A stretch of DNA of 64,000 nt from contig NC_069135.1 in NCBI RefSeq assembly GCF_026914265.1, forward strand, positions 21,507,639-21,571,638, read 5' to 3'. This document shows positions 1 to 11,091 of the stretch, one piece after another. The notes below the pieces were generated by a model. It did not search any database and had not been told where the DNA came from. It worked only from the letters and a program-made list of their open reading frames with translations. A program made the translations under genes and the position numbers. Origin of the DNA: Mya arenaria. Its lineage: Eukaryota > Mollusca > Bivalvia > Myida > Myidae. Every line of letters begins with the position of its first letter. The first letter of the stretch is position 1.

Positions 1-728
1 TCTCTGAGAACAGGTTGTCTCTCTTAGACTGTATTTTTGGCATGGCTACAATATAATTTTTGACAATTCGAAGGGCCATAATCCAGTCATGCATATGTGG
101 ATCTTGCTGGTTTACAACCTCTCATGGATATCTAGCTACTGTATAAGTTTGATTAAGATACACTTAAAGCTGAAGACTTTATCGCATTCACAAGTAATTG
201 TTTACAGACGCACGCACACATGACCGAATAGACGACGGACACTGCGCCATCGTATTCTGGCATTGTAGTTCAGCGGCAAGTTTAATTTACATGTTTATCC
301 TTTTTCATTATCTGCCATGTAAAAGTTTGAATTTCACAAATAGTTGGATCTAAACAACTACTATTGTGTTTTCGATAAATACAGTCAAGTATAAATTGGC
401 ATGAGTTTTGATTGTCCGATCTATATCTATCATTGTCTCACACTACACGACAGCTACAAAACCAGACTACCTGTGAACTGTAATGGTATTAAATATGCAC
501 TTTTATGTCAATCTTGTGGCCATTAATCATGGTCAATGTCTTCATTTACCGTTTAGGTTGTTTATGTTTCTGTGTTATCCGATTAGCTACATCTTTCTTA
601 GATCAAATTAAAACCAATTTTAAATGCTACCCAAAACGTCCTAAGTGATACTTATAAATGTGTTATACTCAAAGTTTAACACGCAAGTATCAATGATTAA
701 AATGGAACAAGGTTATACTCACACATAC
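1..728. other. no recognisable gene; presumed intron of the EGF-like gene
   Basis: AT-rich sequence with no exon recognised on either strand. Because the EGF-like exon just to the right is transcribed leftwards and ends in a splice donor, this stretch is most simply its downstream intron. That is inference from position only. Confidence 0.4.
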
Positions 729-857
729 ACACTTGAGTGTTCCAATGGAACCCCGCCCCACAATCACATCCGTATCCGTCCGGGTGATCTCTACAGTCAG
801 GTAACGTATACAATGTCGAGTTGATACACGTTGCATAGATCTGCGGACGCAAGTTAG
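729..857 (-). CDS. EGF-like domain exon (coding exon 2) of a secreted protein
   Basis: Read on the minus strand, a pyrimidine-AG acceptor (GTTTCAG) precedes an uninterrupted frame that begins with two bases completing a codon. The peptide contains CINSTLYTLPDC then RDHPDGYGCDCGAGF, giving the spacing C-x10-C-x8-C-x-C-x10-C. With the GYxCxCxxGF core this is the EGF-like pattern. The fifth cysteine is read across the likely donor (GTATGT), so the last codon depends on where splicing occurs; donors at 731-732 are also possible. The upstream exon at 1781-1862 ends with one base, exactly what this exon needs, so the two join in frame as a signal peptide followed by an EGF-like module. EGF modules are extracellular disulfide-bonded domains. 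No further exon was recognised, so the full architecture is unknown. Two decayed copies of this exon lie just upstream. Confidence 0.72.
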
Positions 858-914
858 CTGAAACGGGAGTTACAATGTATTACTAATTCCCGTACTACAT
901 AATTTCCCCATGCC

Positions 915-1014
915 CTGCGATCTCATCTATGCCCGCCCAGATGGTCTATACACCGCGCTATTATGAACTGTGTCGGGGTGATACGCGTTGGAGAGATCTT
1001 CGGAAATAAATTTG
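915..1014 (-). pseudogene. relict copy A of the EGF-like exon
   Basis: On the minus strand a TGTCAG acceptor-like site is followed by sequence that aligns with the intact exon from its first base. The start AANLRPQIYATCIN of the intact exon corresponds here to a degenerate NLFPKISPTRIT. Several cysteine codons are lost and the frame stops after GGHR. It lies in the intron between the signal-peptide exon and the intact EGF exon, in the same orientation. Confidence 0.5.
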
Positions 1015-1094
1015 CTGACACGAAAAAAACAGTTTATCTTATCTTTCCCGAAACGGGAAATTCTACCTATCTTTATATGTCCCATAAGATATAG

Positions 1095-1181
1095 TATACC
1101 GTCCCGCAGTCAACATTATAATCGGCATAATGCTTCATACATTGCGGCAACGTGTACAACATCTAGTTAATACACGATCTT
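1095..1181 (-). pseudogene. relict copy B of the EGF-like exon
   Basis: A second decayed copy in the same orientation. The minus-strand translation reads SCIN, stop, MLYTLPQC, then a shortened equivalent of the CDC core (VDCGT). This matches CINSTLYTLPDC of the intact exon at 729-857. The in-frame stop and lost acceptor mean it cannot serve as an alternative exon as it stands. Confidence 0.5.
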
Positions 1182-1780
1182 CTGTATTGTGTATAGCATA
1201 TACCCAGATCCGTAGCTAGGGCATAAAAAAACTTGTAGCCAATGTAGGTCCGATGAGTCCATGTGAGTTTGGGGACTTTTATATGCACATAACAGATAAT
1301 CAATTTTATTTGCAATGATTACAATAAAAACAAGCAATACACCCTGCAGGTAGTTTAAATAAACACAAAACTTGCTTTGGTTAAAATAAAACAAACTTTT
1401 GTGTTGTTCAAAGTGTTTGAATAGCTAGTTTTAATTGCATTTTGTGTTATTTAAATTTTGTCATTTTTCAATAAAGGTGTAGGCCCAGGCCTACAAGGCC
1501 TATGTGTAGCTACGCCACTGATACCGAATGGACATCAACGTATACAAAACGTAAAAACGTATTGAAGCGTGTTACCATTCCCCGTACTCTTGACGATAAC
1601 TATTTGACGATCTAAGAGTAAGGTGTGATTTCATTAAAACGTGAAAAACGAGAATTCTTATTCCAGTACATAGAAATGATAAAATGGTAAATGAATTAAA
1701 AATAATCATAACGTTTGGAAAATTCCTATTTTCCTTTTTTGTACCGTTCCTTAGAAAAAGAAATGAAAACTGCGCCTTAC

Positions 1781-1862
1781 CTGCTGAACGTATTTTCCAA
1801 GCAGACGACACATGCAGGAGACACACCACCGCCACCAGAAATGACGTATCTGCAGACGCCAT
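1781..1862 (-). CDS. signal-peptide exon (coding exon 1) of the EGF-like gene
   Basis: The minus-strand frame starts with ATG at 1862-1860 and gives MASADTSFLVAVVCLLHVSS followed by AWKIRSA, a classical signal peptide: short n-region, hydrophobic core FLVAVVCLL, and small residues before a likely cleavage near SSA. The exon ends at GCAG followed by GTAAGG, a good donor, leaving one base. The EGF-like exon at 729-857 starts with two bases, so the junction is in frame (G plus CT gives Ala). An in-frame Met lies further upstream, but the hydrophobic segment would then be internal, so this ATG is preferred. Promoter and 5' UTR limits were not identified. Confidence 0.65.
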
Positions 1863-2459
1863 TCTACATCCGGTTCTAAAAATCATATAGAATGTCGTTA
1901 ATAAATAGTTAGTACGTTTTCCAATAATGGACACAGTAAACGATATCTTATTTATAATCTGCACCATCAAAGCTTAAATACGTCACACCGGTGTATGTTT
2001 CCGTTTTGTCTCCAACATAATTGAAGCTGTTTTCACTCCTCATTTCCCTTTTATCAAATATTGAACAACACCTTTAATGATAAATGTACACGCAAAACTA
2101 CCATAATACGGTTCAAGGTTATTTTAATATTTGCAACTGAACAACTGTTAGCAGACTTGTTACAATGTACATGCAATGGTTTCCACAAAAAAACACGGGA
2201 ATGAAGAAAGCTATATACATTGTTTTAGCTGATTGTTTAAGATTACTTTAAACATTTTCCTAATTCTCATCATCTTACACATATTGTAACAAAATCAAGT
2301 TTCCATAAAATAAGATCGTTCATTTGTTAGAATAGTACCTAATTGTATGCCATTTTATTGATGGAGGGAAGTCTTCAGATAAAAGCTGGCTTTCCTTAAC
2401 TTCTTCTCAGACAAGACAGTAATTTCATATCGATTTGTATAGAACTACTTCTGAATAAG
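1863..2459. other. no recognisable feature
   Basis: AT-rich sequence upstream of the EGF-like gene. It presumably includes its 5' UTR and promoter, but no specific element could be picked out. Confidence 0.4.
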
Positions 2460-3115
2460 TGTCTGCAGCTACAAGTCAATATTGCAGTGAAAAGGTGCAG
2501 TAAATTGCATCACGTAATGATAGAAGCGACATGGCTGGATAGACACGACATAGATTCTTGTCTGCAACAAGTAAATGGTGCAGTGTAAAGATGCAGTAGG
2601 TTGCATCGCTGAACGATTGAAGCCACATGACGCGGTAGACATAGAAGTGTTTCTGCAACTCCATGTCAATATTGAGGGTGTCAATATGCAGTATATTACA
2701 TCACGTGGTGAAAGAAACGACATTATATCATATCCCGGTATCGGAATAATAGACACGGCATGGCAAGATAGACACAGCACTACTGAGCGCCAACCGCTAC
2801 AAGTGAATATTTTGGGGTTCAAGTTCACGACATTATATCACATCCCGCTTTCAGAACAATTTACACGGCATGGCACGATAGGCATGTCAACATTGAGCGT
2901 CTACAGCTGCAAGTGAATATTGCAGTGTGAATGTACACTGCATTAATCAAATACCGGTACCGACGGGACATGGCAAGATAGACGTGACATGGCACGAAAT
3001 ACAGAACATGGCACACAGAACATGGCACGAAATACAGAAATACAGAACATGGCACGAAATACAGAACATGGCACGAAATACAGAACATGGCACGAAGACA
3101 CGATATGGCACGATT
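2460..3115. repeat. degenerate tandem repeat ending in a 19-bp array
   Basis: The left part holds diverged units of very roughly 100-150 bp, recognisable by recurring GACACGGCATGGCAAGATAG, CAAGTGAATATTG and GACATTATATCA motifs. From about 2990 the sequence becomes a short array of the 19-bp unit ATGGCACGAAATACAGAAC. Open frames of 62-119 codons here are by-products of the repeat. Confidence 0.7.
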
Positions 3116-4070
3116 AACTAAAGAATTTTGTTCGTCTTATGCATTTTATTCTACTATTGACCCACTTTCATTTTTATTATGGTTGTCCTACATCGCACTA
3201 TGAATTGTCCTTTCCTTGACAAATTCCACCGCCTCCGTGGGTTTTTGGCCCCACCAGGGTTTTGATGTGGCCTATTGCTGACCAAGAGGCTACTGTAATA
3301 ATGACCTGGCAAATAGGAAAGGCATCCGATGTAAAGATGTTCATCAATCAAGGTTTCTCCAGCAGGGTGACCCTTAATTGAAAGGGGTGGCCTTAGAATA
3401 ACAAACACTTGACTTTTTACTCATAACAACAAAAGAAGTTCAATCGATCTTGTTCACAGAAATCATTCATGATGAAATGGATATACTCAGCTTTTTGTTG
3501 ACACTGAATCAACATTGTAACTTTATTTATTCCCCGTAACATTTAGGTCAGTTGTGCGTATCTTGACTGTGTTAGTGTTCGAGATTGTGTTTTGTCCACC
3601 AACTCAGCCTCATGTCAAGAAATGATTAAAGGTTTTTAGTGTGTACTTACAAAAATGAATGGTTTGAAGCGACGCTGTCTCATAACCACTTATTGTGTGT
3701 AAGAACATACTTTAATTTTAGTGGTCTACATTTTATGGTGTGAACAACTTCTAAATGGGCCAGCCACTGTTTATATATCGCTTTACCTGATTTAAATCAG
3801 TAACGGCTGGCTGCTGACTTACTACAATTAATGTATTGAAAACTAGTGAAATACTGCCTTCTCATTTGACAAAATAAATACTGACCACTAATATACGTTA
3901 AATGTACAGTAGATTTTGAAAATACTGTAATTTCCTTTGGACAAGACTTAATATACGGATGCGATAACATGCGTTAAATGAACACTTTGATGTCAATATA
4001 TATATCACTAACATAAAGTGCACGATTTTCATGAAAAAGGGAAAATCGCGACTCTGCAAAATTGGGTATT
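3116..4070. other. no recognisable feature
   Basis: AT-rich sequence without a recognised exon, RNA gene or terminal inverted repeat. Confidence 0.35.
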
Positions 4071-4236
4071 TACAATAGAACCCCGTTGGCTCGCACTCCC
4101 AGGGACCGGTGAAAATACTTCGAGCTTCGGGAAATTCGAGCCAAGCGGGAATGCGTTCATTCAGTAGAAAGAAATCAGTCCTGTTCCAGTTCGAGTCAAT
4201 GAGGATATCGAGCCAAGCGAGTTCGAGCCAACAGAG
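4071..4236. mobile_element. short inverted-repeat element, GTTGGCTCGAAC family, copy 1
   Basis: The left end TACAATAGAACCCCGTTGG and the right part CGAGTTCGAGCCAACAGAG are imperfect inverted repeats. The interior repeats CGAGCCAAGCGGGAATGCG, shared with the copy at 4938-5149. It is non-coding, as expected of a MITE. Confidence 0.55.
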
Positions 4237-4937
4237 TTCGGATGAAATATAATGTAATACGTGTGTAATAGCGCTTTTAACCTTGTTGATTTGAAAACAT
4301 AATAATCATGAAGCAGTAACAATCGGTATGAAAAGAAAAAAAGAAACATTCATTAAATGAATACTTTGAAGTCAATAATAATGATTTTATTACTAACGAT
4401 TATCACAATGATCTAGTATTCGATTTTCCTGAAAAATTTAACAACGCGACTCGGCAAATATTTGTGTATTTTCTCTGAACAAAACAGGTTCAATATGCAA
4501 ATAACCTCTGTTAACAAATAGACCGGAGTGTAAAATTAATATCCAACGGAATGGAATGAATAAATAATACAGTTTGAGTACACTAACTGGGAAGTGCATA
4601 ATTCATCGCTGAATTATTAATGTTTTTGTTAATGGCGGTTTTTCGATACGGGAATCTTATTATTTCATGCGCATATTAGATTTCTAATCCTGATAAATGA
4701 TTCAAAAGCAATATTTGCTATATTTGTTCTCCACGACGCCCTGACGTGTCAAAATGCTCCGTTGTTAAATACTAAACAAAGAAAGACTTCCTATATCAAT
4801 AGTTTTGAATGAAATGTTTAATACCTTTTCCCAATGTATTGAATGACAGGTTGAATGAGTTATACTGCTACATCGATGATTGGTTGAAATAATTTGCTTC
4901 TATTCACAAACTTGAAGAGCAGCCCTCGTTCATGTAT

Positions 4938-5149
4938 GTAAAGTCGAACCCCCGTTGGCTCGAACTTTGAGTGACCGGTGGAAATACCTCGAGCTACGGA
5001 AAAATCGAGCCAAGCGGGAATGCGTACCGGAAAATTCGAGCCAAGCGGGAATACTTACCTTCATTATATAGAAATCGGTCCTTAACATACAGTTCGAGCC
5101 AACGAGGAATTCGATTCAAGGGAGTTTGAGCAAACGGGGTACGACTGTA
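4938..5149. mobile_element. short inverted-repeat element, GTTGGCTCGAAC family, copy 2
   Basis: Starts TGTAAAGTCGAACCCCCGTT and ends with the approximate reverse complement (GAGCAAACGGGGTACGACTG). It shares the interior CGAGCCAAGCGGGAAT blocks with copy 1 at 4071. Its terminus resembles that of the element at 49055-49230 (CAGTCGAA). Confidence 0.6.
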
Positions 5150-7014
5150 TCACCAACATACTTCACCTACTTTGCCATCGTTGTCTAGAGTATTCAGACG
5201 AGCAATCTTGCTCCTTGCGAGGATCTCTTTGTGTTTGAATAAGAACACTTTATGATTTATATTGATTTTCCCAATATTATGTGTAGGCATCATTTTTTTA
5301 AGTTATTTTTTCTAATGTTAACTGCTGGTTGTTCATTCGAACAGAACCATCCATGACTTAAGTCATTCAAACAACCCCTATTAGGAAAAATCAAGCATAT
5401 TCTGTCCTATTTTAGATAATTAACAACAGAGGTAACAGAGATTCCGATCAGGTTTAAAACATTCTTAGAATCGTTTAGTTCGTATTTCATGAGCGGATCC
5501 CTTTAAATGGACACTATGTAGGTTTATGCAAAGACATTTATTTTAAAGTTTCAGTGCATTATCGTGTTGAACTCATTGGGGATAAAAATATATTAGTGAT
5601 GATTTGGTGCTTTTTAACTGGGTAATTCGTGGCCACGTAGCTATTAATAATTTCGTTGCATTTTTAAAGGCTAGTGCACACTTGTTCGTCTCAAATAAAA
5701 ATATACATACTGATTAGGTTTACTTAGAAATTGTATAAGGCAGTAATTCCTTAACCATTGATAGACGTGATATGTCTTTTACTGAAGCGCACATCAAGAT
5801 CGATAATGTTTTACTATGAATCAGACAATCACATATACTTGTAGCTTATTTTTAGGAATCATATAGTTAACTACATTGCATTTGAAGCCAAGATATCAAC
5901 AATGAGCTGATCGCTAAACTAGCTAGAATCAGAGACAAAACTTCGAGGAACTGCTTTGCTTGAACTCTGTCATCGAACTAAAACATCAATTCTTACCATT
6001 GCAATATCGCTCATGCACGAATATCCAATTTCCAAAGGCGAACTGCCTTTATTACACCAGTCAATTCTTGTTAAATATGTCCAAAGCCACTTTAACCATG
6101 CAGACACTTAAAAGCGAGAGGAAACTTAGTACTTAATCCAGTACTAGCACTTGTATTACTGCTCACATACCCTATTAGCAGACGCTGCTAATTCCAAAGC
6201 GTCTGTATACCAAATACCATCGATTCCCGAAGAGAGCGTAGCCCATAAAAAGACGCGTTAAGACAGCTCGGAGTAGTCGTAGTGTGAAGGCATTTGCATT
6301 GTATCTTATTGATCGCCGGAACTATATAGCATTGAGGGGAATCGCAAGCAGTCTCCCAATGATGGGCGCTCTTTTGAGATACGGTGGTGCATATCTGGGA
6401 CATTTTTGCTGGCAAACGTTTCATAGATGTTATATGTCATAAGCATGGCGTAGCAATACTTGCATATTTGTATAAAGTTATAAACATGGTTTTAAGTCAG
6501 ACAAACCGTGTAGCCTACCTTAGTACCATTTATACAATTGGTCCATAAATCTATGTATTAGTCGTCCGGCCGGCCGGTAAGTCGGTTTGTAGGTCTGTCG
6601 TTCGGTCGATTTTTCTACCGCTATTCAAAACCATGGACTTTAAAGAGAATATTTGAGCATATATCAAAATATTGTTGAAATGTTCCAGCCGTCAGTATCT
6701 CAATTATAACACTTTTGATGATTTACGACACTTTATTACGTAATTAAAAAATGCATTTTACAAAAAATGACCGAATCTCTTCAATTTAATTTTGAATTGC
6801 TTATGAAAAGTATATATCCTCTTATCATTTAAGATGAATGAGGGGTTTTTTCCGGCTAAATTCTAGTAATGAACTACATAAATCTATTGTCTAATATCTA
6901 ATTCAATAACTAAAAACAATCAATTGATCACTAATATGTAAACGTATTTAAAACAAAGAAATGGGTTTGTTGATTGCTTGCTTGATTGTTTGCTTGAATG
7001 CTTGGTTATTTAAA
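5150..7014. other. no recognisable gene
   Basis: Mostly AT-rich sequence with no exon recognised. A small GGCCGGCCGG/GTCGGT-rich patch is present near 6560-6610. A minus-strand frame of 78 codons at 6188-6424 shows no recognisable domain. Confidence 0.35.
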
Positions 7015-7088
7015 TGAAAGATTGATTGATTGATTGATTTATTGATTGATTGGTTAATTGATTGATTGAATGGTTAATTGATTGATTG

Positions 7089-7147
<59 letters not shown>

Positions 7148-7500
7148 ATCAATTTTAGCGAGTGAGCCAGTGAGCAAGTGAGTGAGTCAGTGATCCAGTG
7201 AGCGAATGAGTCAGTGAGCGAGCGAGTAAGTCAGTGAGCCGATGATCCAGTGAGCGAGTGAGCCGGTGACCAAGCGAGTGAGTCAGTGATCCGGTGAGCG
7301 AGTGAGCCAGTGAGTGAGCGAGTAAGGTAGTGAGTGAATGATCCAGTGAGCGAGTAAGCCTGCAGTGAGTGGGCGACTGATCCAGTAAGCGAGTGAGCCT
7401 GTGAGCAAGCGAGTGGGTCAATTAGCGTGCGCGTGAGTGAGTGAGCCAGTGAGTGAGTAAGTGAGTGAGCGAGTGATTGAGTGAGTGATCGGTTTTGCGT
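7015..7500. repeat. GATT microsatellite followed by a degenerate GAGTGAGCCAGT array
   Basis: From 7015 to 7148 the sequence is nearly pure ATTG/GATT tetranucleotide repeat. From 7157 to 7490 it is a degenerate 4-bp/12-bp array (GAGTGAGCCAGT and variants). The minus-strand frames rich in SLTHSLAHSLTG are translations of this array, not proteins. Confidence 0.9.
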
Positions 7501-7581
7501 GAGGAATGGGTTCATTTTTGCAATGATGGGTTACTGATAGGTTTGTTGGTATAAATCATTTTCCTTTATTCTATTTTTTTC

Positions 7582-8465
7582 AACGGAAACAACCAATATT
7601 CACCAGTTATTATTTGTAGAAAAATGCTCTAAATTATTTTAATACGAGAAAATACAATTGCTTCTTTACGTCAATATGTGTATGAACTATGTATAAAATA
7701 TTTAACTTCAATACACAAAACTCATATCAGACCTCTAATATATGTTTATTTTATTTTTTCTAAAAATAGCGCGAATGTCAAGTTAAACACCTGTGACACA
7801 CATGCCTACTAAACGCCAGCTCCTCTACTTATCAATGGTGCAAAGAAGTAGTAAAAGTGTTTTAACACGGTACCACTTCTCCGATTTTCTAAATATTTCC
7901 AAATAATAAAAATCTCAGATGAAATAGAAATCAACCTGACTTATGTACACATAAAAAATAGGCACAGCTATACCACGGAAGTGTCGACATTGCATTTTGT
8001 TTGCACCAGCAAGGTGGAGCTGGCGTTTAGCAAGCGTGACACAGGAAATCACGAGGAATTGTCGTCTGAATTTTTTTTCGTCTGCGTAAATATTTCAAGA
8101 CCGGTCATTTCAACCTGGACACCCTTGCTGATTGCATTGAATTCGTTGGCATGGTGTTAAAAAAGGTGAGTGCATAATAATTAATAAATAAACTTATAAA
8201 ATAATAAACTAATTAATAAATTAAATAGTTTGTTAGTTAGTTAGAAAGTTTGTTAGTTAGTTAGATAGATAGTTAGTTAGTTAGATAGATAGTTAGTTAG
8301 TTAGTTAGTTAGTTAGTAAGATCGTTCGTTCGTGCGTTCGTGCGTCCGTGCGTTCGTTCGTTCGTTCGTTCATTCATTCATTCATTCATTCATTCATTCA
8401 TTCATTCATTCATTCATTCATTCATTCATTCATTCATTCATTCATTCATTCATTCATTCATTCAT

Positions 8466-8508
<43 letters not shown>

Positions 8509-8530
8509 TTATTTATTTATTTATTTATTA
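7582..8530. repeat. segmental direct duplication, left copy
   Basis: This block is nearly identical to 9749-10652, including unique sequence (AACAACCAATATTCACCAGT onward). It continues through GTTAGTTAGT, CGTTCGTTCGT, CATTCATTC and TTTATTTATT microsatellite tracts at about 8220-8530. Differences seen are a single C/T in a TATTTC(C/T)AAATAAT stretch and the lengths of the tetranucleotide tracts. The duplication must be recent or homogenised. The HSFIHSFIHSF frames here are microsatellite translations. Confidence 0.9.
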
Positions 8531-9594
8531 TTTCTTTTTAATATTTGTCTTTTATATTTGTCTTTTTATTTATGTTTTTATCATGTTATAGACAATTGTT
8601 CTTTTTTTCTTTCATTAGCTAATTCCTTTCGTTGTTTCTTTCCTTTCATTGTCTGTGGTAGATGTTGTCATAATTTAAATCATTGTAATTGTGCCCGTTA
8701 TTATCAATGTTGTCGCCATCCTAATTGTTGTTATGCACCAGTCAATTGTATCCCCCCCCCCCTGGTCCGGGGAATAGCGGGGACTTTCGGTCCAGCCAAG
8801 CCCGGGTAAAATCCCCGCTCTGCGGGAACGTTCTGCTGGTAAAATCCCCGCCAAAAGTCATTGCACCCCAGGGACCCTAGGTAAGGCCCATTCCGGTATT
8901 TTTGGCACGAAGACAAAACCAAGGTATTCACCCGGCACTGCGGGCCCTGCGGGCCAACCTGGAAGGTAAAAACATGTCCATTTCCCTGGCTATCCCCGGT
9001 ATACCCCCGGACCGGGGGCGTGGTTACAATTGACTGGTGCATTACTAACAAATATACGTGAAATGGCGGGAAAAATAACTCAAATACGGAAAAACGCTAT
9101 GTGGCATTGGGAAAACGCCACGCTGCGCGGCTACATATTATCCTGCGTATTTTCGGTCCTCCACACTGAGGATTTTAATCTTCGCCACATGGCGTATTAT
9201 TGTGTTTAAGGCCTTTCATTGGCATATTATTGTTATTATTGCCGTATTTCCAGCCCGCCAATTTTCGCACTTTCGACTTTCGGTTGGCATGCGGCAACGA
9301 TGGAGCATTTATCAGTCAATAGATATAATTCAATAGAACATTTTTACGTGCCGTTATATGCGGGACGTTTCATCAAAGGTACATGCTCATGTCGGGAGTC
9401 GAAAATGTAGCGGGACAAGCATACGGGGGATTATTTGCTTGCCCCGTTTCGCCATATGGCGAAGATTGCGCCGTGCCACTTGGTATATTGTCATAGTTTC
9501 GCTCTGCAATTTGGCGCATTGTCGTATATTCGTCTATCCAAAAATGCAGAGATCAGCCACCACGTGGTATATGTGGGATAATTAACTCCACATA
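8531..9594. other. extra block present only in the left duplicate
   Basis: In the right duplicate the TTTATT tract (to 10652) runs directly into TTTTAAAAAGTATTTGTACA. In the left duplicate the same two sequences are separated by this block of about 1.06 kb. It contains the inverted-repeat element at 8734-9041 and a stretch with ATGGCG-type motifs (9060-9560). Either it was inserted into the left copy or deleted from the right one. Confidence 0.7.
8734..9041. mobile_element. GC-rich inverted-repeat element, TGCACCAGTCAATTGTA family, copy 1
   Basis: The ends are TGCACCAGTCAATTGTA and GGTTACAATTGACTGGTGCA, near-perfect inverted repeats about 20 bp long. A further inverted interior follows (CCCGGTCCGGGGGTAT type). 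Both sides have TTA next to the terminus, a possible 3-bp target duplication. The inside is C/G-rich and non-coding. Related copies lie at 35128-35392 and 42088-42179. Confidence 0.8.
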
Positions 9595-9747
9595 TTTTAA
9601 AAAGTATTTGTACAGCTAAGATAGTTACTTAATTCTATATTTAATTTCAATACAAAACACGAGTCAATATACTTCATGTAACTGTTTTGTTTCAATAGCT
9701 AGCTGGGCAAATTTGACACCTGCAAAACCGGACGTCTAGCACGAGGA
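9595..9747. repeat. second duplicated segment, left copy
   Basis: From TTTTAAAAAGTATTTGTACA to GACGTCTAGCACGAGGAAA this matches 10651-10806 almost base for base. It abuts the right copy of the 0.9-kb duplication, so the original unit order was 7582-8530 followed by this segment. Confidence 0.85.
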
Positions 9748-9748
9748 A

Positions 9749-10596
9749 AACGGAAACAACCAATATTCACCAGTTATTATTTGTAGAAAAATGCTCTAAA
9801 TTATTTTAATACGAGAAAATACAATTGCTTCTTTACGTCAATATGTGTATGAACTATGTATAAAATATTTAACTTCAATACACAAAACTCATATCAGACC
9901 TCTAATATATGTTTATTTTATTTTTTCTAAAAATAGCGCGAATGTCAAGTTAAACACCTGTGACACACATGCCTACTAAACGCCAGCTCCTCTACTTATC
10001 AATGGTGCAAAGAAGTAGTAAAAGTGTTTTAACACGGTACCACTTCTCCGATTTTCTAAATATTTCTAAATAATAAAAATCTCAGATGAAATAGAAATCA
10101 ACCTGACTTATGTACACATAAAAAATAGGCACAGCTATACCACGGAAGTGTCGACATTGCATTTTGTTTGCACCAGCAAGGTGGAGCTGGCGTTTAGCAA
10201 GCGTGACACAGGAAATCACGAGGAATTGTCGTCTGAATTTTTTTTCGTCTGCGTAAATATTTCAAGACCGGTCATTTCAACCTGGACACCCTTGCTGATT
10301 GCATTGAATTCGTTGGCATGGTGTTAAAAAAGGTGAGTGCATAATAATTAATAAATAAACTTATAAAATAATAAACTAATTAATAAATTAAATAGTTTGT
10401 TAGTTAGTTAGAAAGTTTGTTAGTTAGTTAGATAGATAGTTAGTTAGTTAGATAGATAGTTAGTTAGTTAGTTAGTTAGTTAGTAAGATCGTTCGTTCGT
10501 GCGTTCGTGCGTCCGTGCGTTCGTTCGTTCGTTCGTTCATTCATTCATTCATTCATTCATTCATTCATTCATTCATTCATTCATTCATTTATTCAT

Positions 10597-10643
<47 letters not shown>

Positions 10644-10652
10644 TTATTTATT
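9749..10652. repeat. segmental direct duplication, right copy
   Basis: Partner of 7582-8530 (see there), with shorter CATT and TTTATT tracts. It continues directly into the second duplicated segment at 10651-10806 without the intervening block. Confidence 0.9.
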
Positions 10653-10806
10653 TTAAAAAGTATTTGTACAGCTAAGATAGTTACTTAATTCTATATTTAA
10701 TTTCAATACAAAACACGAGTCAATATACTTCATGTAACTGTTTTGTTTCAATAGCTAGCTGGGCAAATTTGACACCTGCAAAACCGGACGTCTAGCACGA
10801 GGAAAT
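10651..10806. repeat. second duplicated segment, right copy
   Basis: Partner of 9595-9747. After the shared GCACGAGGAAA the two copies diverge: here ATCGTTGTCGTCCG follows. Related diverged sequence recurs at about 12905-13060 (ATTCGACACC, GAAATCGTTGTCC, TTGTCGTCTGCTG). Confidence 0.85.
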
Positions 10807-11082
10807 CGTTGTCGTCCGTGGGAATAGCTCTACACTGACCATCTAAACATCGTGCTCTTTCGCTACATGTATGAGAATTTGTCGTCTGCTGGGATGGTTT
10901 TAGAAAATAAGTGAGTTCATTATTTATTTAATTACTTTAATATTTACTATATTTATCAATTTATGTTCAGTTCGTCTATTTTCGCCGATAAGTAAGTCGG
11001 GTATTTTTGATAATCTTCGGCTATCTATTTATCAACTTTATTTTTCAATATTTTGTTTCACATTTTATTCAAGCAAGTTGGG

Positions 11083-11091
11083 TATTTGTGA
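11083..11091. other. left 9-bp target-site duplication (TATTTGTGA)
   Basis: Identical to 12824-12832. Each copy lies immediately outside the inverted-repeat ends of the foldback element. Confidence 0.85.

Noticed and set aside
6188..6424. 78-codon minus-strand frame
   Set aside because: No domain, no signal peptide, and no neighbouring exon.
7155..7515. Minus-strand frames rich in SLTHSLAHSLTG
   Set aside because: Shadow of a degenerate GAGTGAGCCAGT array.
8332..8809. Frames rich in HSFIHSFIHSF
   Set aside because: Translation of CATT and TTTATT microsatellites; three overlapping frames give the same type of peptide.
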